64,000 nt of DNA from DASUAS01 sp963819475 (GTDB lineage Bacteria; Actinomycetota; Acidimicrobiia; IMCC26256; DASPTH01): contig CAWFWE010000001.1 of the NCBI GenBank assembly GCA_963819475.1, positions 248,001-312,000 of the forward strand, written 5' to 3'. Of the stretch, positions 36,078-44,991 are shown piece after piece. Under the pieces are notes generated by a model, which was given only the letters and a program-made list of their open reading frames with translations, made no database searches and was not told the origin of the DNA. Numbering within the stretch: position 1 is the stretch's first letter; each line of letters starts with the position of its first letter. The position numbers were made by a program, and so were the translations under genes.

Positions 36078-37133
36078 GTGACGCTGAGGGTCGTGCACTG
36101 CGGAACGGGCAACGTCGGCCTCGCCGGGCTCGATGGCATCATCGACCACCCCGAGCTCGAGCTGGTGGGCCAGTACGTGTGGTCCCCGGAGAAGGTCGGC
36201 GTCGACTCCGGCGCCCTGTGCGGGTTGCCCGACACCGGCGTCCGCGCCACGGACGACTGGGACGCGCTGCTCGCCGCCGAGCCCGACTGCCTGTCGTACT
36301 TCGGCGACAGCATCGGGCGTGAGCTCCAAGCCGCCCAGGACGTGTGCCGGTTCCTCGAGCACGGCTCGAACGCGGTGACGATCTCGATCTTCCCGTGGGC
36401 GTTCCCCGGCGCCGTGCCGCCCGAGTTCGGTGATCCGGTCCGGGAAGCGTGCGCCAAGGGCAACAGCACCGCGTTCTTCAGCGGTATCGACCCCGGGTGG
36501 GCGACCACCGACCTGGCGATCGCCGCGCTGGCGTGCGCCGATCGGGTCGACTGCATCCGGGTGCAGGAGCTCGGGTGGTTCGGCCAGTACTCGGCCGAGT
36601 TCGTGATGCGCGAGTACTTCGGCTTCGGTCAACCGCTCGACTTCGAGCCGATCCTGGTGACCGGCGGGTTCCTGAAGCAGATGTGGGCGCCCACGCTCCT
36701 CCACCTCGCCGAGGTGCTCGGGGTCGAGATCGAGGACTGGAACATCGTCTACGAGGCCGACTCCCTGGACCACGACACCGAGACCGGCTTCGGCACCGTC
36801 GCCGCCGGCACCGCCTCGGTCGTGCACTTCGAGCTGCAGGCGATCTACGACGGCAGGCCCATCGCCATCGTCGAGCATGCCGACCGCGTCGCTCGCGGCG
36901 CGGGGCCGCAGTGGCCGAACCCGTACGGTCCGGAGGAGCTCTCGTACCGCATCGAGGTGGAGGGTGATCCGACCTACTCGCTCGAGCTCAACTTCGGAGC
37001 CGAGAGCGGCGGCGGGAAGATCACCGCCATGCCCGCGATCAACGCCATCCCCGCGGTGTGCGCGGCCGAGCCGGGGCTGCAGGGCCCGCTCGACATCCCC
37101 CGGTACCACACCCGCAACGTACGGCGCAGCTGA
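36078..37133 (+). CDS. DapB-like NAD(P)-dependent oxidoreductase (paralogue 2 of 3)
   Basis: A 351-residue relative of the 7722 gene. The Rossmann start LRVVHCGTGNVGLAGL is followed by DHPELELVGQYVWSPEK, and the C-terminal part by SGIDPGWATTDLAIAAL, equivalent to GIDPGFATD in paralogue 1. GTG 36078 has GAGAGGGG upstream. It starts a plus-strand operon: NTF2-like protein (21 bases later), then a solute-binding-fold protein. The function is unknown; a reductase acting on an imine, lactone or keto acid is possible. Confidence 0.75.
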   Translation: MTLRVVHCGTGNVGLAGLDGIIDHPELELVGQYVWSPEKVGVDSGALCGLPDTGVRATDDWDALLAAEPDCLSYFGDSIGRELQAAQDVCRFLEHGSNAVTISIFPWAFPGAVPPEFGDPVREACAKGNSTAFFSGIDPGWATTDLAIAALACADRVDCIRVQELGWFGQYSAEFVMREYFGFGQPLDFEPILVTGGFLKQMWAPTLLHLAEVLGVEIEDWNIVYEADSLDHDTETGFGTVAAGTASVVHFELQAIYDGRPIAIVEHADRVARGAGPQWPNPYGPEELSYRIEVEGDPTYSLELNFGAESGGGKITAMPAINAIPAVCAAEPGLQGPLDIPRYHTRNVRRS

Positions 37134-37154
37134 CCAGCGCTCGAGGAGGAAGCC

Positions 37155-37565
37155 GTGGCCGACACCGAACGCAACAAGGAGCTGGTCCGGAAGTTCTGGC
37201 GGTCGCGCCCGAAGGACCAGGCGGCGTTCCTCACCGACGACGCGGTGTGGCACCTGCCGACGTCGATCGCGCAGCGCACCTTCGGCGGGGTGCAGGATCT
37301 CCGTGGCGACGCCGCCCGCGCGATCTTCACCGCCGCCACGGGGGTGTACGAGCCCGGCGGCAGCATGGACGTGCTGCACGTCGTCGCCGAGGACGACCTG
37401 GTGACCCTGCACTGCCAGTTGCACACGCGCACGCGCGCCGGGCACGACTACCACGGCTCCTACCACATGCTGTTCCGCATCGAGGGCGATCGCATCGCCG
37501 AGACCTGGGAGTTCCTCGACACCGCGTACCTGGCCGACTGTGTCGCGGAGCCGGTCGCCGAGTGA
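37155..37565 (+). CDS. NTF2-like protein
   Basis: A 136-residue NTF2-fold protein (SnoaL-like). GTG 37155 has GGAGGAAG close upstream. N-terminus NKELVRKFW, then a VTLHCQLHTRTRAGHDYHGSYHMLFRIEGDRIAETWEFLDTAYL strand/helix pattern typical of the family, with His-rich central strands that could hold a catalytic pair. Between the DapB-like and binding-protein genes. Role unknown. Confidence 0.78.
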   Translation: MADTERNKELVRKFWRSRPKDQAAFLTDDAVWHLPTSIAQRTFGGVQDLRGDAARAIFTAATGVYEPGGSMDVLHVVAEDDLVTLHCQLHTRTRAGHDYHGSYHMLFRIEGDRIAETWEFLDTAYLADCVAEPVAE

Positions 37566-37593
37566 TCACACCACCACGAGGAAGGACCTGACG

Positions 37594-38721
37594 ATGTCAG
37601 TCGCCGCCGCCCAGCAGCCGATCAAGGTCGGGGTCCTGTTCGACTTCATGTTCCCACCCGCTCCGGACGAGTGGGACTTCGAACGCGACTTCTTCGACTC
37701 GATCCAGCTCGTCTTCGACGACGCCGAGTCGTCGGGCCTGCTCGACCGCCCGATCGAGGTGGTTCACCGCAGTGGCGAGGGCCTACCCCGCGGCTCGGTG
37801 AAATCGGCGATCGACGCGACGCGGGCGCTCGTCGACGAGGGCTGCCTCGTCGTCATCGGCCCGATGGTCTCCGAGAATGCCATCCCGATCCGCGAGTACC
37901 TCGAGCGCGCCGGCCGCACGCCGGCCATCTCCTGGTGCGGCAGCGACGACTGGCTCGGGAAGTGGAGCTTCGGCCTGTCGTCCGGTTCGCTCCCCGACGA
38001 GCCCTACGTGCTCGCCAACCTCATGGCGCACGACGGCCACCGGAACGTCGCGGTGCTCGTCGAGGAGTCGCTCATCGGCGAGCAGTACCTCGGCTTCTTC
38101 CGCCGGGCCGCCAAGGTGGAGGGGCTCACCATCGTGACCGAGGAGCGCATCCCCACCACCGACCACGACATGTCGGCCACCGCGTCCCGGCTGCACGCGG
38201 CGACGCCCGACGCCCTCGTGAGCCTCGGCTTCGGCTTCGGCGTGATGCGCCTCAACGAGGCATTGGCCGCGCTCGACTGGTCGCCGCCGCGCTACACGGG
38301 TACGGCCTGGCAGGACGCCTTCATCTCGCGGTCCGTGCGCGAGGCGTACCTCGGCTGGATCGGCCTCGACGTCTTCGACGAGCAGAACCCGGTGGGTGCC
38401 GACTTCCTCGATCGCTTCGAGCAGCGGTACGGCCGGCGACCCGAGTACTACACGCCGGGTCTCTCCCGCGACTTCGCCACGATCGTGGTGCAGGCCCTGG
38501 CCGACGCCAAGCCACTGTCACCGCGGGGCGTGCGCGACGCGCTCGAACGGGTCAAGATGCTGCCCGCCGCCAGCGGCGCGCCGGGCACCCGCATCTCCTA
38601 CGGCAAGTGGACCCGCCGGGGCTGGATGGGGACGGGGTACCTGGTTGCGCGCCAGTTCGACGACACCGATCCGATGAAGACCCACCTCCGCGGGCAGCTG
38701 CGCGAACCCAAGGTGTGGTGA
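37594..38721 (+). CDS. Type I periplasmic-binding-fold protein without a signal peptide
   Basis: A 375-residue branched-chain-amino-acid-type (Peripla_BP_6) ligand-binding protein: IKVGVLFDFMFPP at the N-terminus, VVIGPMVSENAIPI (hinge strand), GRTPAISWCGSDDW, VAVLVEESLIGEQYLGFF, then GVRDALERVK near the end. The predicted start, ATG 37594, gives MSVAAAQQPIKVGVL with no hydrophobic signal peptide or lipobox, unlike the other binding protein here (55841). It could be cytoplasmic, or use an upstream start not found. No transporter permease is adjacent. Possibly an intracellular sensor or an orphan receptor in the operon. Confidence 0.8.
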   Translation: MSVAAAQQPIKVGVLFDFMFPPAPDEWDFERDFFDSIQLVFDDAESSGLLDRPIEVVHRSGEGLPRGSVKSAIDATRALVDEGCLVVIGPMVSENAIPIREYLERAGRTPAISWCGSDDWLGKWSFGLSSGSLPDEPYVLANLMAHDGHRNVAVLVEESLIGEQYLGFFRRAAKVEGLTIVTEERIPTTDHDMSATASRLHAATPDALVSLGFGFGVMRLNEALAALDWSPPRYTGTAWQDAFISRSVREAYLGWIGLDVFDEQNPVGADFLDRFEQRYGRRPEYYTPGLSRDFATIVVQALADAKPLSPRGVRDALERVKMLPAASGAPGTRISYGKWTRRGWMGTGYLVARQFDDTDPMKTHLRGQLREPKVW

Positions 38722-38737
38722 GCCTCGGGGGTCTCGA

Positions 38738-39928
38738 TCAGGCGGCGAACGGGAGGTTCAGGTAGCCGCGGACGGTGCTCGTGTAGAGCGGCACGGCGTT
38801 CTCACGGTCGAGGGTCCATTCCGGCCAGCGCCGGAGCGTCTCCTCCAGACCGATCCGGCCCTCCATCCGCGCCAATGCCGCGCCGAGGCAGAAGTGGATC
38901 CCGTACCCGAGCGTGACGTGTAGGTCGAAGTGCCGGTGGATGTCGAAGACGTCGGGATCCGGGTACATGCGCTCGTCGCGACCCGCCGCGCCGGTCACCA
39001 GGACCACCCTTGACCGCGCCGGGATGGTCGTGCCCTGGACCTCGACGTCGCGGGTGACGAAGCGGGCGTTGACGGGCGAGGGCGGCTCGTACCGGAGGAT
39101 CTCCTCGATGGCGTTGGGCACCAGCGACACGTCGGCCGCGAGCTCGGCGCGCTGGTCCGGGTGCCGTTCGAGCAGGTCGACCGCCCATCCGAGGTGTCGG
39201 GCGACGGTCTCGGTGCCGGCGGCGAACAACACGGTGACGAACTCACTGAGCTCGGAGTCGGTGAGGCGCCGCGTCGTGCCGTCGGCGTCGACGATCTCGG
39301 CGTGGAGCAGGTCGGTGAACATGTCGTCGCGCGGATGCTGCTTGCGGTCCTCGAACTGGTCGGAGAGGTAGCGGTTCATGTCCACCAGGGCCTTGGTCGC
39401 CACGTCGTTCACCATCCCGACGGCACCCTCCTCGATGTGGAAGATGTCGTCGACGACGCCGCGCAGGTAGTCGCGGTCCTGCTCGGGGACGCCGAGGAGC
39501 GTCGAGATCATCGTCGGCGGGAGGACCGCCGAGAACTCCTGCACGTAGTCGAACGACTGCTCGCCCACGTGCGGATCGAGGAGCTCGCCGCAGACCTCGC
39601 GCATGCGCTCCTCGAGCGACGACACGCGACGGGCAGTGAAGGCGCGGGACACGAGGTTGCGCAGCCTCGTGTGCTTGGGCGGATCGGTCCAGATGATCAT
39701 CCCGGTGTCGGTCGGCTCCGAGGCCATCGTCTCCACGGTCGTGCCGTAGGCCGAGCTGAACGTGGCGTAGTCCTTGTGCGCCCGCTCGATGTCGTGGAAC
39801 CGCGTCAGCGCCCAGAAGTCGTAGCGGTCGTTGTGCCAGACCGGCGCCTCGTCGCGCATCCGCTTCCACAGCGGGTAGGGATCGTTGCGCAGCTCCGGCG
39901 TGAACGGGTCCCAGTAGAGGTCGCTCAT
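38738..39928 (-). CDS. Cytochrome P450
   Basis: A complete 396-residue bacterial P450. I-helix FAAGTETVARHLG, ExxR as EEILRYEPP, and the heme loop LGYGIHFCLGAALARMEG. N-terminal DPYPLWKRMRDEAPVW is typical. It ends TSTVRGYLNLPFA, a tail shared with the P450 at 53388-54611, pointing to the same subfamily. ATG 39928 (GGGGGAGAG upstream). Divergent from the SDR at 40013, with motif M4 between. It needs ferredoxin and reductase partners, which are not in the window. Substrate unknown. Confidence 0.92.
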   Translation of the reverse strand: MSDLYWDPFTPELRNDPYPLWKRMRDEAPVWHNDRYDFWALTRFHDIERAHKDYATFSSAYGTTVETMASEPTDTGMIIWTDPPKHTRLRNLVSRAFTARRVSSLEERMREVCGELLDPHVGEQSFDYVQEFSAVLPPTMISTLLGVPEQDRDYLRGVVDDIFHIEEGAVGMVNDVATKALVDMNRYLSDQFEDRKQHPRDDMFTDLLHAEIVDADGTTRRLTDSELSEFVTVLFAAGTETVARHLGWAVDLLERHPDQRAELAADVSLVPNAIEEILRYEPPSPVNARFVTRDVEVQGTTIPARSRVVLVTGAAGRDERMYPDPDVFDIHRHFDLHVTLGYGIHFCLGAALARMEGRIGLEETLRRWPEWTLDRENAVPLYTSTVRGYLNLPFAA

Positions 39929-39982
39929 CGTCTCTCCCCCCGGAAGGCTCGGCCCGCACTCTAGCGGCGGGCGCAGGAGATG

Positions 39983-39996
39983 TATAGACGTTTGTG
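39983..39996 (+). promoter_or_regulatory. AT-rich TATAGA-type motif (M4)
   Basis: TATAGACGTTTGTG, closely matching M1 in TTTGTG. Only 16 bases separate it from the ATG of the SDR at 40013, so if it is a -10 the mRNA is nearly leaderless. Confidence 0.5.
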
Positions 39997-40012
39997 GGAT
40001 AGAGTCCTCGCG

Positions 40013-40816
40013 ATGACCGGGGGACTCGCGGGGAAGAAGATCGTCGTCGTCGGCGCCTCGGCGGGCATCGGCCGGGCGGTGGCACTGCGGGCCGCGAAGG
40101 AGGGCGCCGAGCTCGCGCTGGTCGCCCGCCGGCGGGAGCCGCTGGAGGAGCTCGCGCGCGCGGCGGAACGGGCGTCGGTGATCACCGCCGACCTCGCCTC
40201 ACCCGACGACTGCGCGCGGATCGGCGAGGAGGCGGCGCGGGCGCTGGGCACGATCGACGTGGTGCTCTTCACCGCCGCGATCGCGCGGTTGCGCACGCTG
40301 CGGGAGCTGACCCCCGAGGACTGGACCCAGACCGTCGCCACCAACCTCGTCGGCACCAACCTCGCCATCAGCGCGCTGGTCCCGCACGTGGCGCACCGCG
40401 GCGTCGTCTCGGTGATGTCGTCGGAAGCGGCCGGCCAGCCCTTCTACGCCCTCGGGTCCTACGCGGCGACCAAGTCGGCGGTGGAGGACACCATGCGGGC
40501 CTGGCGCGTCGAGCATCCCGATGCCCGCTTCGTCACGATCGTCGTGGGCACGACCGTGCCCACCGAGTTCGCCAACAACTTCGACCCCGAAGACATGGCG
40601 GCCGCGTTCCCGATCTGGGCGGCGCAGGGCAAGGCGTCGTCCGAGTACATGCGGATCGACGAGGTCGCCGACGTCGTCGTCGGGCTGTTCGGCACCTTGC
40701 TGCCCAACCCGACCGTCGGGATGGAGACGGTGTTCCTGCGTTCACCGGCCCCGCTCACCGGCAGCACCGACACCATGACCGCCACGGCCGAGTCGACGGG
40801 ACACGGCACGGGCTGA
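40013..40816 (+). CDS. Short-chain dehydrogenase/reductase
   Basis: A 267-residue SDR with TGxxxGIG changed to GASAGIG at the cofactor site, VLFTAA in place of NNAG, MSSEA for the catalytic Ser and YAATK for the Tyr-Lys pair. ATG 40013 has no strong Shine-Dalgarno, consistent with a short leader after M4. It starts a plus-strand series with another SDR (32 bases later), an amidohydrolase and the CMD-like pair. Confidence 0.87.
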   Translation: MTGGLAGKKIVVVGASAGIGRAVALRAAKEGAELALVARRREPLEELARAAERASVITADLASPDDCARIGEEAARALGTIDVVLFTAAIARLRTLRELTPEDWTQTVATNLVGTNLAISALVPHVAHRGVVSVMSSEAAGQPFYALGSYAATKSAVEDTMRAWRVEHPDARFVTIVVGTTVPTEFANNFDPEDMAAAFPIWAAQGKASSEYMRIDEVADVVVGLFGTLLPNPTVGMETVFLRSPAPLTGSTDTMTATAESTGHGTG

Positions 40817-40848
40817 GACGCTCACGCGTCGTCCGCAGGGGAGGCGAG

Positions 40849-41637
40849 ATGTTCGTCGACGGACTGGTGGTGATGATCGTCGGCGCCGGCCCCGGTCTCG
40901 GCGCCACCTTGGCGCGGCGCGGCGCCGACGACGGCGCCGACCTCGTCCTCGCGGCGCGTACCGCGGGCACGCTGGAGCAGATCGCGGCCGACGTCCGCGT
41001 CCGCGGGCGACGCGTGCTGGCGCGGGCGACCGACGTCTCCGACCGCGACCAGGTGCGGGCGCTCGCCGACGCGGCACTCGCCGAGTTCGGTCGCGTCGAC
41101 GTCCTCGTGAACGCCGCGTTCCCGCCCGCGCCGGGCGGCCCGGTGGTCGACATGGACGACGACGCGATGGACGCCTGGCGGCGCAGCGTCGATGCGGGGG
41201 CGTACGGCACGCTGCTGACGTGCCGGTTCGTGGCACCGTCCATGATCGCGGCCGGCAAGGGATCGATCGTGAACGTGACGTCGATGACCAGCCGCCTCGC
41301 GCACGGCGGACGCAGCGACTACGCCGCGGGCAAGGCCGCCATGCACCGGCTCGGCTGGGCCCTGGCCGACGAGCTCGGCCCGCACGGCATCCGGGTGAAC
41401 GCGGTCGCGCCGGGCGCCATCCTCGGCGACGGCGTGCGCCGGTGGATCGAGGGCAATGCGAAGGCCAACGGCGTGACCTACGACGACCAGCTCGCCCGCC
41501 AGACGCAGAGCATGGCGCTGCGCCGCATCGCCACCGAGGACGAGGTCGCCAACGCGGTGCTGTTCCTGGCCTCCGACCTCGCGTCCGGCATCACCGGAGC
41601 GACGCTCGACGTGAACGCCGGCCAGCTCTTCCAGTGA
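40849..41637 (+). CDS. Short-chain dehydrogenase/reductase
   Basis: A 262-residue SDR: VGAGPGLGATLARR cofactor motif, VLVNAAFPP (NNA-type), VNVTSMTS Ser, and YAAGK. It ends ITGATLDVNAGQLFQ, the usual C-terminal GGxxx-type tail. ATG 40849 has GGGGAGG 5 bases upstream. Overall close to beta-ketoacyl/alcohol dehydrogenases. Probably acts with the previous SDR in the same pathway. Confidence 0.88.
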   Translation: MFVDGLVVMIVGAGPGLGATLARRGADDGADLVLAARTAGTLEQIAADVRVRGRRVLARATDVSDRDQVRALADAALAEFGRVDVLVNAAFPPAPGGPVVDMDDDAMDAWRRSVDAGAYGTLLTCRFVAPSMIAAGKGSIVNVTSMTSRLAHGGRSDYAAGKAAMHRLGWALADELGPHGIRVNAVAPGAILGDGVRRWIEGNAKANGVTYDDQLARQTQSMALRRIATEDEVANAVLFLASDLASGITGATLDVNAGQLFQ

Positions 41638-41651
41638 CCGAGGAGAACTCC

Positions 41652-42854
41652 ATGGACCACGAGCTCCCGAAGATCGTCAGCGTCGACGACCACGTCGTCG
41701 AACCCGCACACGGGTGGCAGACGTGGCTGCCCGAGCAGCACCGCGCCCTCGGCCCGCGTATCGAGCGCCGGCACACGAGCGGCCAGAAGCACGTCGGCGG
41801 CGGCGCGTTCGCGCCGATCTGGTCCGACGAGGGCACGCCGGTCGACTGTTGGATCTACGAGGACCGCCTCGTGCACGTGCACCGGCGGATGTTCGCGGCG
41901 GTCGGCTACCCGCGTGAGGAGATGGAGCCGCTGCCGATGACCTACGACGACATGCGGCCCGGCTGTTACGAACCCAAGGCCCGGCTCGACGACATGGACG
42001 TCAACTGGGTGGAGGCCTCGCTGTGCTTCCCCACGTTCCCCCGCTTCTGCGGGCAGACGTTCCTCGAGGCGAAGGACCGCGAGCTCGCCCTCGCCTGCGT
42101 GCGCGCGTACAACGACTGGATGGTCGAGGAGTGGTGCGGCGACTCCGGTGGTCGCCTCGTGCCGTTGATCATCGTGCCGCTCTGGGACGCCGAGCTGGCG
42201 GCCGACGAGATCCGGCGCAACGCCGAGCGGGGCGTACGCGCGGTGACGTTCTGCGAGATCCCGCCCAACCTCGGGCTGCCCTCGATCCACTCCGGCGAAT
42301 GGGACCCGTTCTTCCGGGCGTGCGACGACACCGGCACGGTCGTCAACATGCACGTGGGGTCGTCGTCGAAGATGCCGGCGACGGGGCCGGACGCGCCGCC
42401 CGCGGTCGCGCTGACCCTGACCTTCGGCAACGCGATGGCCTCGCTGACCGATTGGCTCTTCAGCGGGAAGCTCGTGCAGTTCCCGAACCTACGGCTCGCG
42501 TACAGCGAAGGGCAGATCGGTTGGCTCCCGTACGTGCTCGAACGGGCCGACGACGTGTGGGAGCAGCACCGCGCCTGGGCGGGCGTCCGGGAGACCGTGC
42601 CCGAACCGCCCAGCACCTACTACTACCGGTCCGTCTACGGGTGCTTCTTCCGCGACGAGCACGGGATCGCGTCGCTGTCGGAGGTGGGCGAGGACAACAT
42701 CACCTTCGAGACCGACTACCCGCACACCGACTCGACCTGGCCCGACACCAAGGAGATCGCGGGCCAGCTGCTCGCCGGCGTCGACGACACCGCGGTGCGC
42801 AAGATCGTGCGTGGCAACGCGATCCGCATGCTCCAGCTCGACCTGACCCCGTGA
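41652..42854 (+). CDS. Amidohydrolase 2 family TIM-barrel protein
   Basis: A 400-residue metal-dependent hydrolase related to the one at 8836. N-terminus IVSVDDHVVEPAHGWQTWLP carries the D-x-H metal pair, MHVGSSSKMP a mid-barrel His, and ITFETDYPHTDSTWPDT the C-terminal metal Asp (TDYPHTDS). ATG 41652 with AGGAG upstream. Lies in the same orientation after two SDRs and before the CMD-like pair. Substrate unknown. Confidence 0.87.
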   Translation: MDHELPKIVSVDDHVVEPAHGWQTWLPEQHRALGPRIERRHTSGQKHVGGGAFAPIWSDEGTPVDCWIYEDRLVHVHRRMFAAVGYPREEMEPLPMTYDDMRPGCYEPKARLDDMDVNWVEASLCFPTFPRFCGQTFLEAKDRELALACVRAYNDWMVEEWCGDSGGRLVPLIIVPLWDAELAADEIRRNAERGVRAVTFCEIPPNLGLPSIHSGEWDPFFRACDDTGTVVNMHVGSSSKMPATGPDAPPAVALTLTFGNAMASLTDWLFSGKLVQFPNLRLAYSEGQIGWLPYVLERADDVWEQHRAWAGVRETVPEPPSTYYYRSVYGCFFRDEHGIASLSEVGEDNITFETDYPHTDSTWPDTKEIAGQLLAGVDDTAVRKIVRGNAIRMLQLDLTP

Positions 42855-42894
42855 GCCCACGGCCGGGCCCCGGCCCGCGCGCGACAATCGAACG

Positions 42895-43419
42895 GTGACG
42901 GCGATGGGTTTTGACGGATTGCCGCCCGGTGACACCGACTGGGACCGGTTCGCGGCGTCGTGGCCGGTGCCGTTCGGCGCGCTGGCCGACGTCGTCGTCG
43001 CGGCGTGGGACGAGACCGATCCCGTGCTCCTCGAGCTGTGCCGGCTGCGCCTGGCCACGCTGCTGACGTACCCCGCGGAGCAGGCCCGGCGCACCGGGCG
43101 CGCCGTCGCCGCGGGGCTCGACGAGGCGAAGGTCGCGGAGCTCCCGAGCTGGCCCACCTCACCCCGCTTCGACGCCCGCGAGCGCGCGTGCCTCGCGCTG
43201 GCGGAGCAGTTCGTGATCGACGCCAACGGCGTCACCGACGAGCAGGTCGCCGACGTCACCGCCCACCTCGGGCCGCCCGGCTGCTACGCGTTCGTCCAGG
43301 CGCTCTCGGTCGTCGAGACCTTCCAGCGCGCCTGCCTGACGCTCGGCATCGAGTCGATCCCCGACGTCGACGACATCACGAGACCCTCGCCCGACGAGGC
43401 CCAGGAGGTGCCCCGGTGA
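42895..43419 (+). CDS. Carboxymuconolactone decarboxylase/AhpD-fold protein without a CxxC motif
   Basis: A 174-residue all-alpha protein with the CMD fold: LELCRLRLATLLTYPAEQARRTGRAV is the central helix region where other members carry CxxC; here no such motif exists (only Cys in ELCRL). SPRFDARERACLALAEQFVIDANGVTDEQV is the typical second half. GTG 42895. Its stop overlaps the next gene start (GTGA around 43416-43419), so it is coupled to the selenocysteine-containing partner. The two may form a heteromer with one redox and one structural chain. Confidence 0.75.
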   Translation: MTAMGFDGLPPGDTDWDRFAASWPVPFGALADVVVAAWDETDPVLLELCRLRLATLLTYPAEQARRTGRAVAAGLDEAKVAELPSWPTSPRFDARERACLALAEQFVIDANGVTDEQVADVTAHLGPPGCYAFVQALSVVETFQRACLTLGIESIPDVDDITRPSPDEAQEVPR

Positions 43420-43907
43420 CACCACGGATCCCGCTCCCGTCCGACGAGCTCAACGCGTTGGGCCTGCCCGACACTTCCGCCCTGGCGCCGGCGCTGGCCG
43501 CCGCCCGGGACCAGCTGCGCCGCGCCGCGTTCCGGATGCGGAGCGTCGACGCCGTCACCACCGAACTGGTGCGGATCCGCAACGCGCGCCACCAGACCTG
43601 CTTCTTCTGAATGAGCGCCCGCGGCGCAGTTGCGCAGCAGCAGGGTGTCGATGAGCAGATGTTGGAGAAGGTCGACCACTACGAGGACAGCGACCTGTCG
43701 GCGGAGCAGCGCGCCGCGCTCCGCCTCGCCGACGGCTATCTGATCGCGCCCGCCGCGATGACCGACACCGCGCGGGCCGAGATCGCAGCCCACCTCGCGC
43801 CGGCGCAGATCGTCGAGGTGGTGCTGAAGCTCATGGGCTTCAGCAGCGACAAGGCGATGGTCGCGCTCGGCCTCGACCTCGACGAGGTGCAGACCTTCAC
43901 GATGTGA
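43416..43907 (+). CDS. AhpD/CMD-like selenoprotein (C-F-F-U; TGA at 43608-43610)
   Basis: Frame from GTG 43416 reaches TGA at codon 65 and continues in frame to 43907 (163 residues). The context is VRIRNARHQTCFF-U-MSARGAV: in AhpD/CMD proteins this helix carries a redox CxxC, and here the second Cys becomes U, giving CxxU. The second part (LSAEQRAALRLADGYLIAP, LAPAQIVEVVLKLMGFSSDKAMVALGL) is the expected C-terminal CMD half. A hairpin at 43624-43635 fits SECIS rules. Without recoding, a 64-residue protein would stop just before the active site. Expected role: peroxide/disulfide reduction or gamma-carboxymuconolactone-like chemistry. Confidence 0.85.
43619..43640 (+). promoter_or_regulatory. 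Candidate bacterial SECIS hairpin of the CMD-like gene
   Basis: GCGC (43624-43627)-AGTT-GCGC (43632-43635) forms a perfect 4-bp stem with a 4-base loop. Two more G-C pairs (43621-43622 with 43637-43638) and one at 43619/43640 extend it past mismatches. The loop starts 17 bases after the TGA and has G at position 2. Confidence 0.6.
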
Positions 43908-44991
43908 CGACGTCACCGTCGAGGAACCGGTCGGCGTCGAGGTCGAGGATCTGGCGGGCGTGCCGCGCGCCCATCAGCTCGAACATCCGATCACCCCGTT
44001 CCGTGCGGGCGCCGTACATCGCACCGAAGATGGTCGTGAGCAGGGCCGACAGGAGCGAGCACGCGTACTCGTCCCAGCATTCGTCGAACGAGTAGGACGA
44101 GACGCCCGCGTCGACGAGCGCGTCGTGATAGGTCCGCACGAGCCGTTCCTCGTGGGCGCGTCGCACCTCGGGCGCGAGCGCGTTCCCGATCAGGAACGAG
44201 ACGTCCGACAACGCGCACCCGCGGCTGAAGCCCTGCCAGTCGACGACCGCCACCGTCGGCGCGGTCCCGTCGCGCGAGAAGAGGAGGTTGTCGGGCCGGT
44301 AGTCGCTGTGCACCAGCGAGCGTCCGGCGGGCCGAGCCGCGAACCAGCTCCCGGCCGACGCGCCGAACCGCTCGTAGAACGCGACCTCGTCGGGTGCGAA
44401 CGCGGTGGCGTAGCGGTCGAGGAAGCCGGGGACGACCGCCTGCAGCCCGGCGACGAGCAGCTCGGGCTCGACGCTCGTGCGATCGGCGAAGCACGCGTGC
44501 GTGTCGAGCTCGGGCGAGCCCCAGAGCGGCGCGTGCAATCCCACGAGCTCGCGGACCGCGGCATCCACCTGCGCGAGGGTGCAGCCCCGGAGCTGGTCGC
44601 CGGGCTCCATCGGGTAGCAGTCCTCGAGGACGAGCGTGAACCAGCCGTCGTCGTCGATGGCGGCGTGGGCGCACCGCGGGGCGCGGATCGACACCCGTGA
44701 CGCGAAGTGCTGGTAGAAGCACAGCTCGTTCCGATAGCCGCTCGACGCCATGAACTCACGTGCGGTCTCGTCCTGCGCGGCGAACTTGCCGACCACGCTG
44801 CGCGGTGCGCCCGGGACCTCGCGGTCGAGGTGGAGGTGGTAACGGGCGCAGATCCCCATGAGGCCGGCCCCGACGGTCTCGGCCGGGGCGTCGACGACGG
44901 TCGCATCCCCGATCCATCCCCGCTCGCGCAGCACCTCGGTGAGGAAGTCAGGGGTGACGTCGCCGTAGGCGCGGAGGACGGTGGCGGTCAC
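43897..44991 (-). CDS. APH-like phosphotransferase (ecdysteroid-kinase-like)
   Basis: A 364-residue small-molecule kinase. LVHSDYRPDNLLF contains the H-x-D catalytic loop and Asn, and VAVVDWQGFSRG the metal Asp; N-lobe ends VVGKFAAQDETAREF. GTG 44991 overlaps the amidohydrolase stop (GTGA 44988-44991). It overlaps the converging CMD-like gene by 11 bases. Similar phosphotransferases recur at 31938 and 48298. It probably phosphorylates an alcohol or sugar acceptor; the substrate is unknown. Confidence 0.83.
   Translation of the reverse strand: MTATVLRAYGDVTPDFLTEVLRERGWIGDATVVDAPAETVGAGLMGICARYHLHLDREVPGAPRSVVGKFAAQDETAREFMASSGYRNELCFYQHFASRVSIRAPRCAHAAIDDDGWFTLVLEDCYPMEPGDQLRGCTLAQVDAAVRELVGLHAPLWGSPELDTHACFADRTSVEPELLVAGLQAVVPGFLDRYATAFAPDEVAFYERFGASAGSWFAARPAGRSLVHSDYRPDNLLFSRDGTAPTVAVVDWQGFSRGCALSDVSFLIGNALAPEVRRAHEERLVRTYHDALVDAGVSSYSFDECWDEYACSLLSALLTTIFGAMYGARTERGDRMFELMGARHARQILDLDADRFLDGDVVTS

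Noticed and set aside
43611..43907. Separate short gene starting at ATG 43611
   Set aside because: ATG 43611 follows the TGA directly, with no Shine-Dalgarno, and would lack the active-site Cys; one recoded frame explains both halves better.
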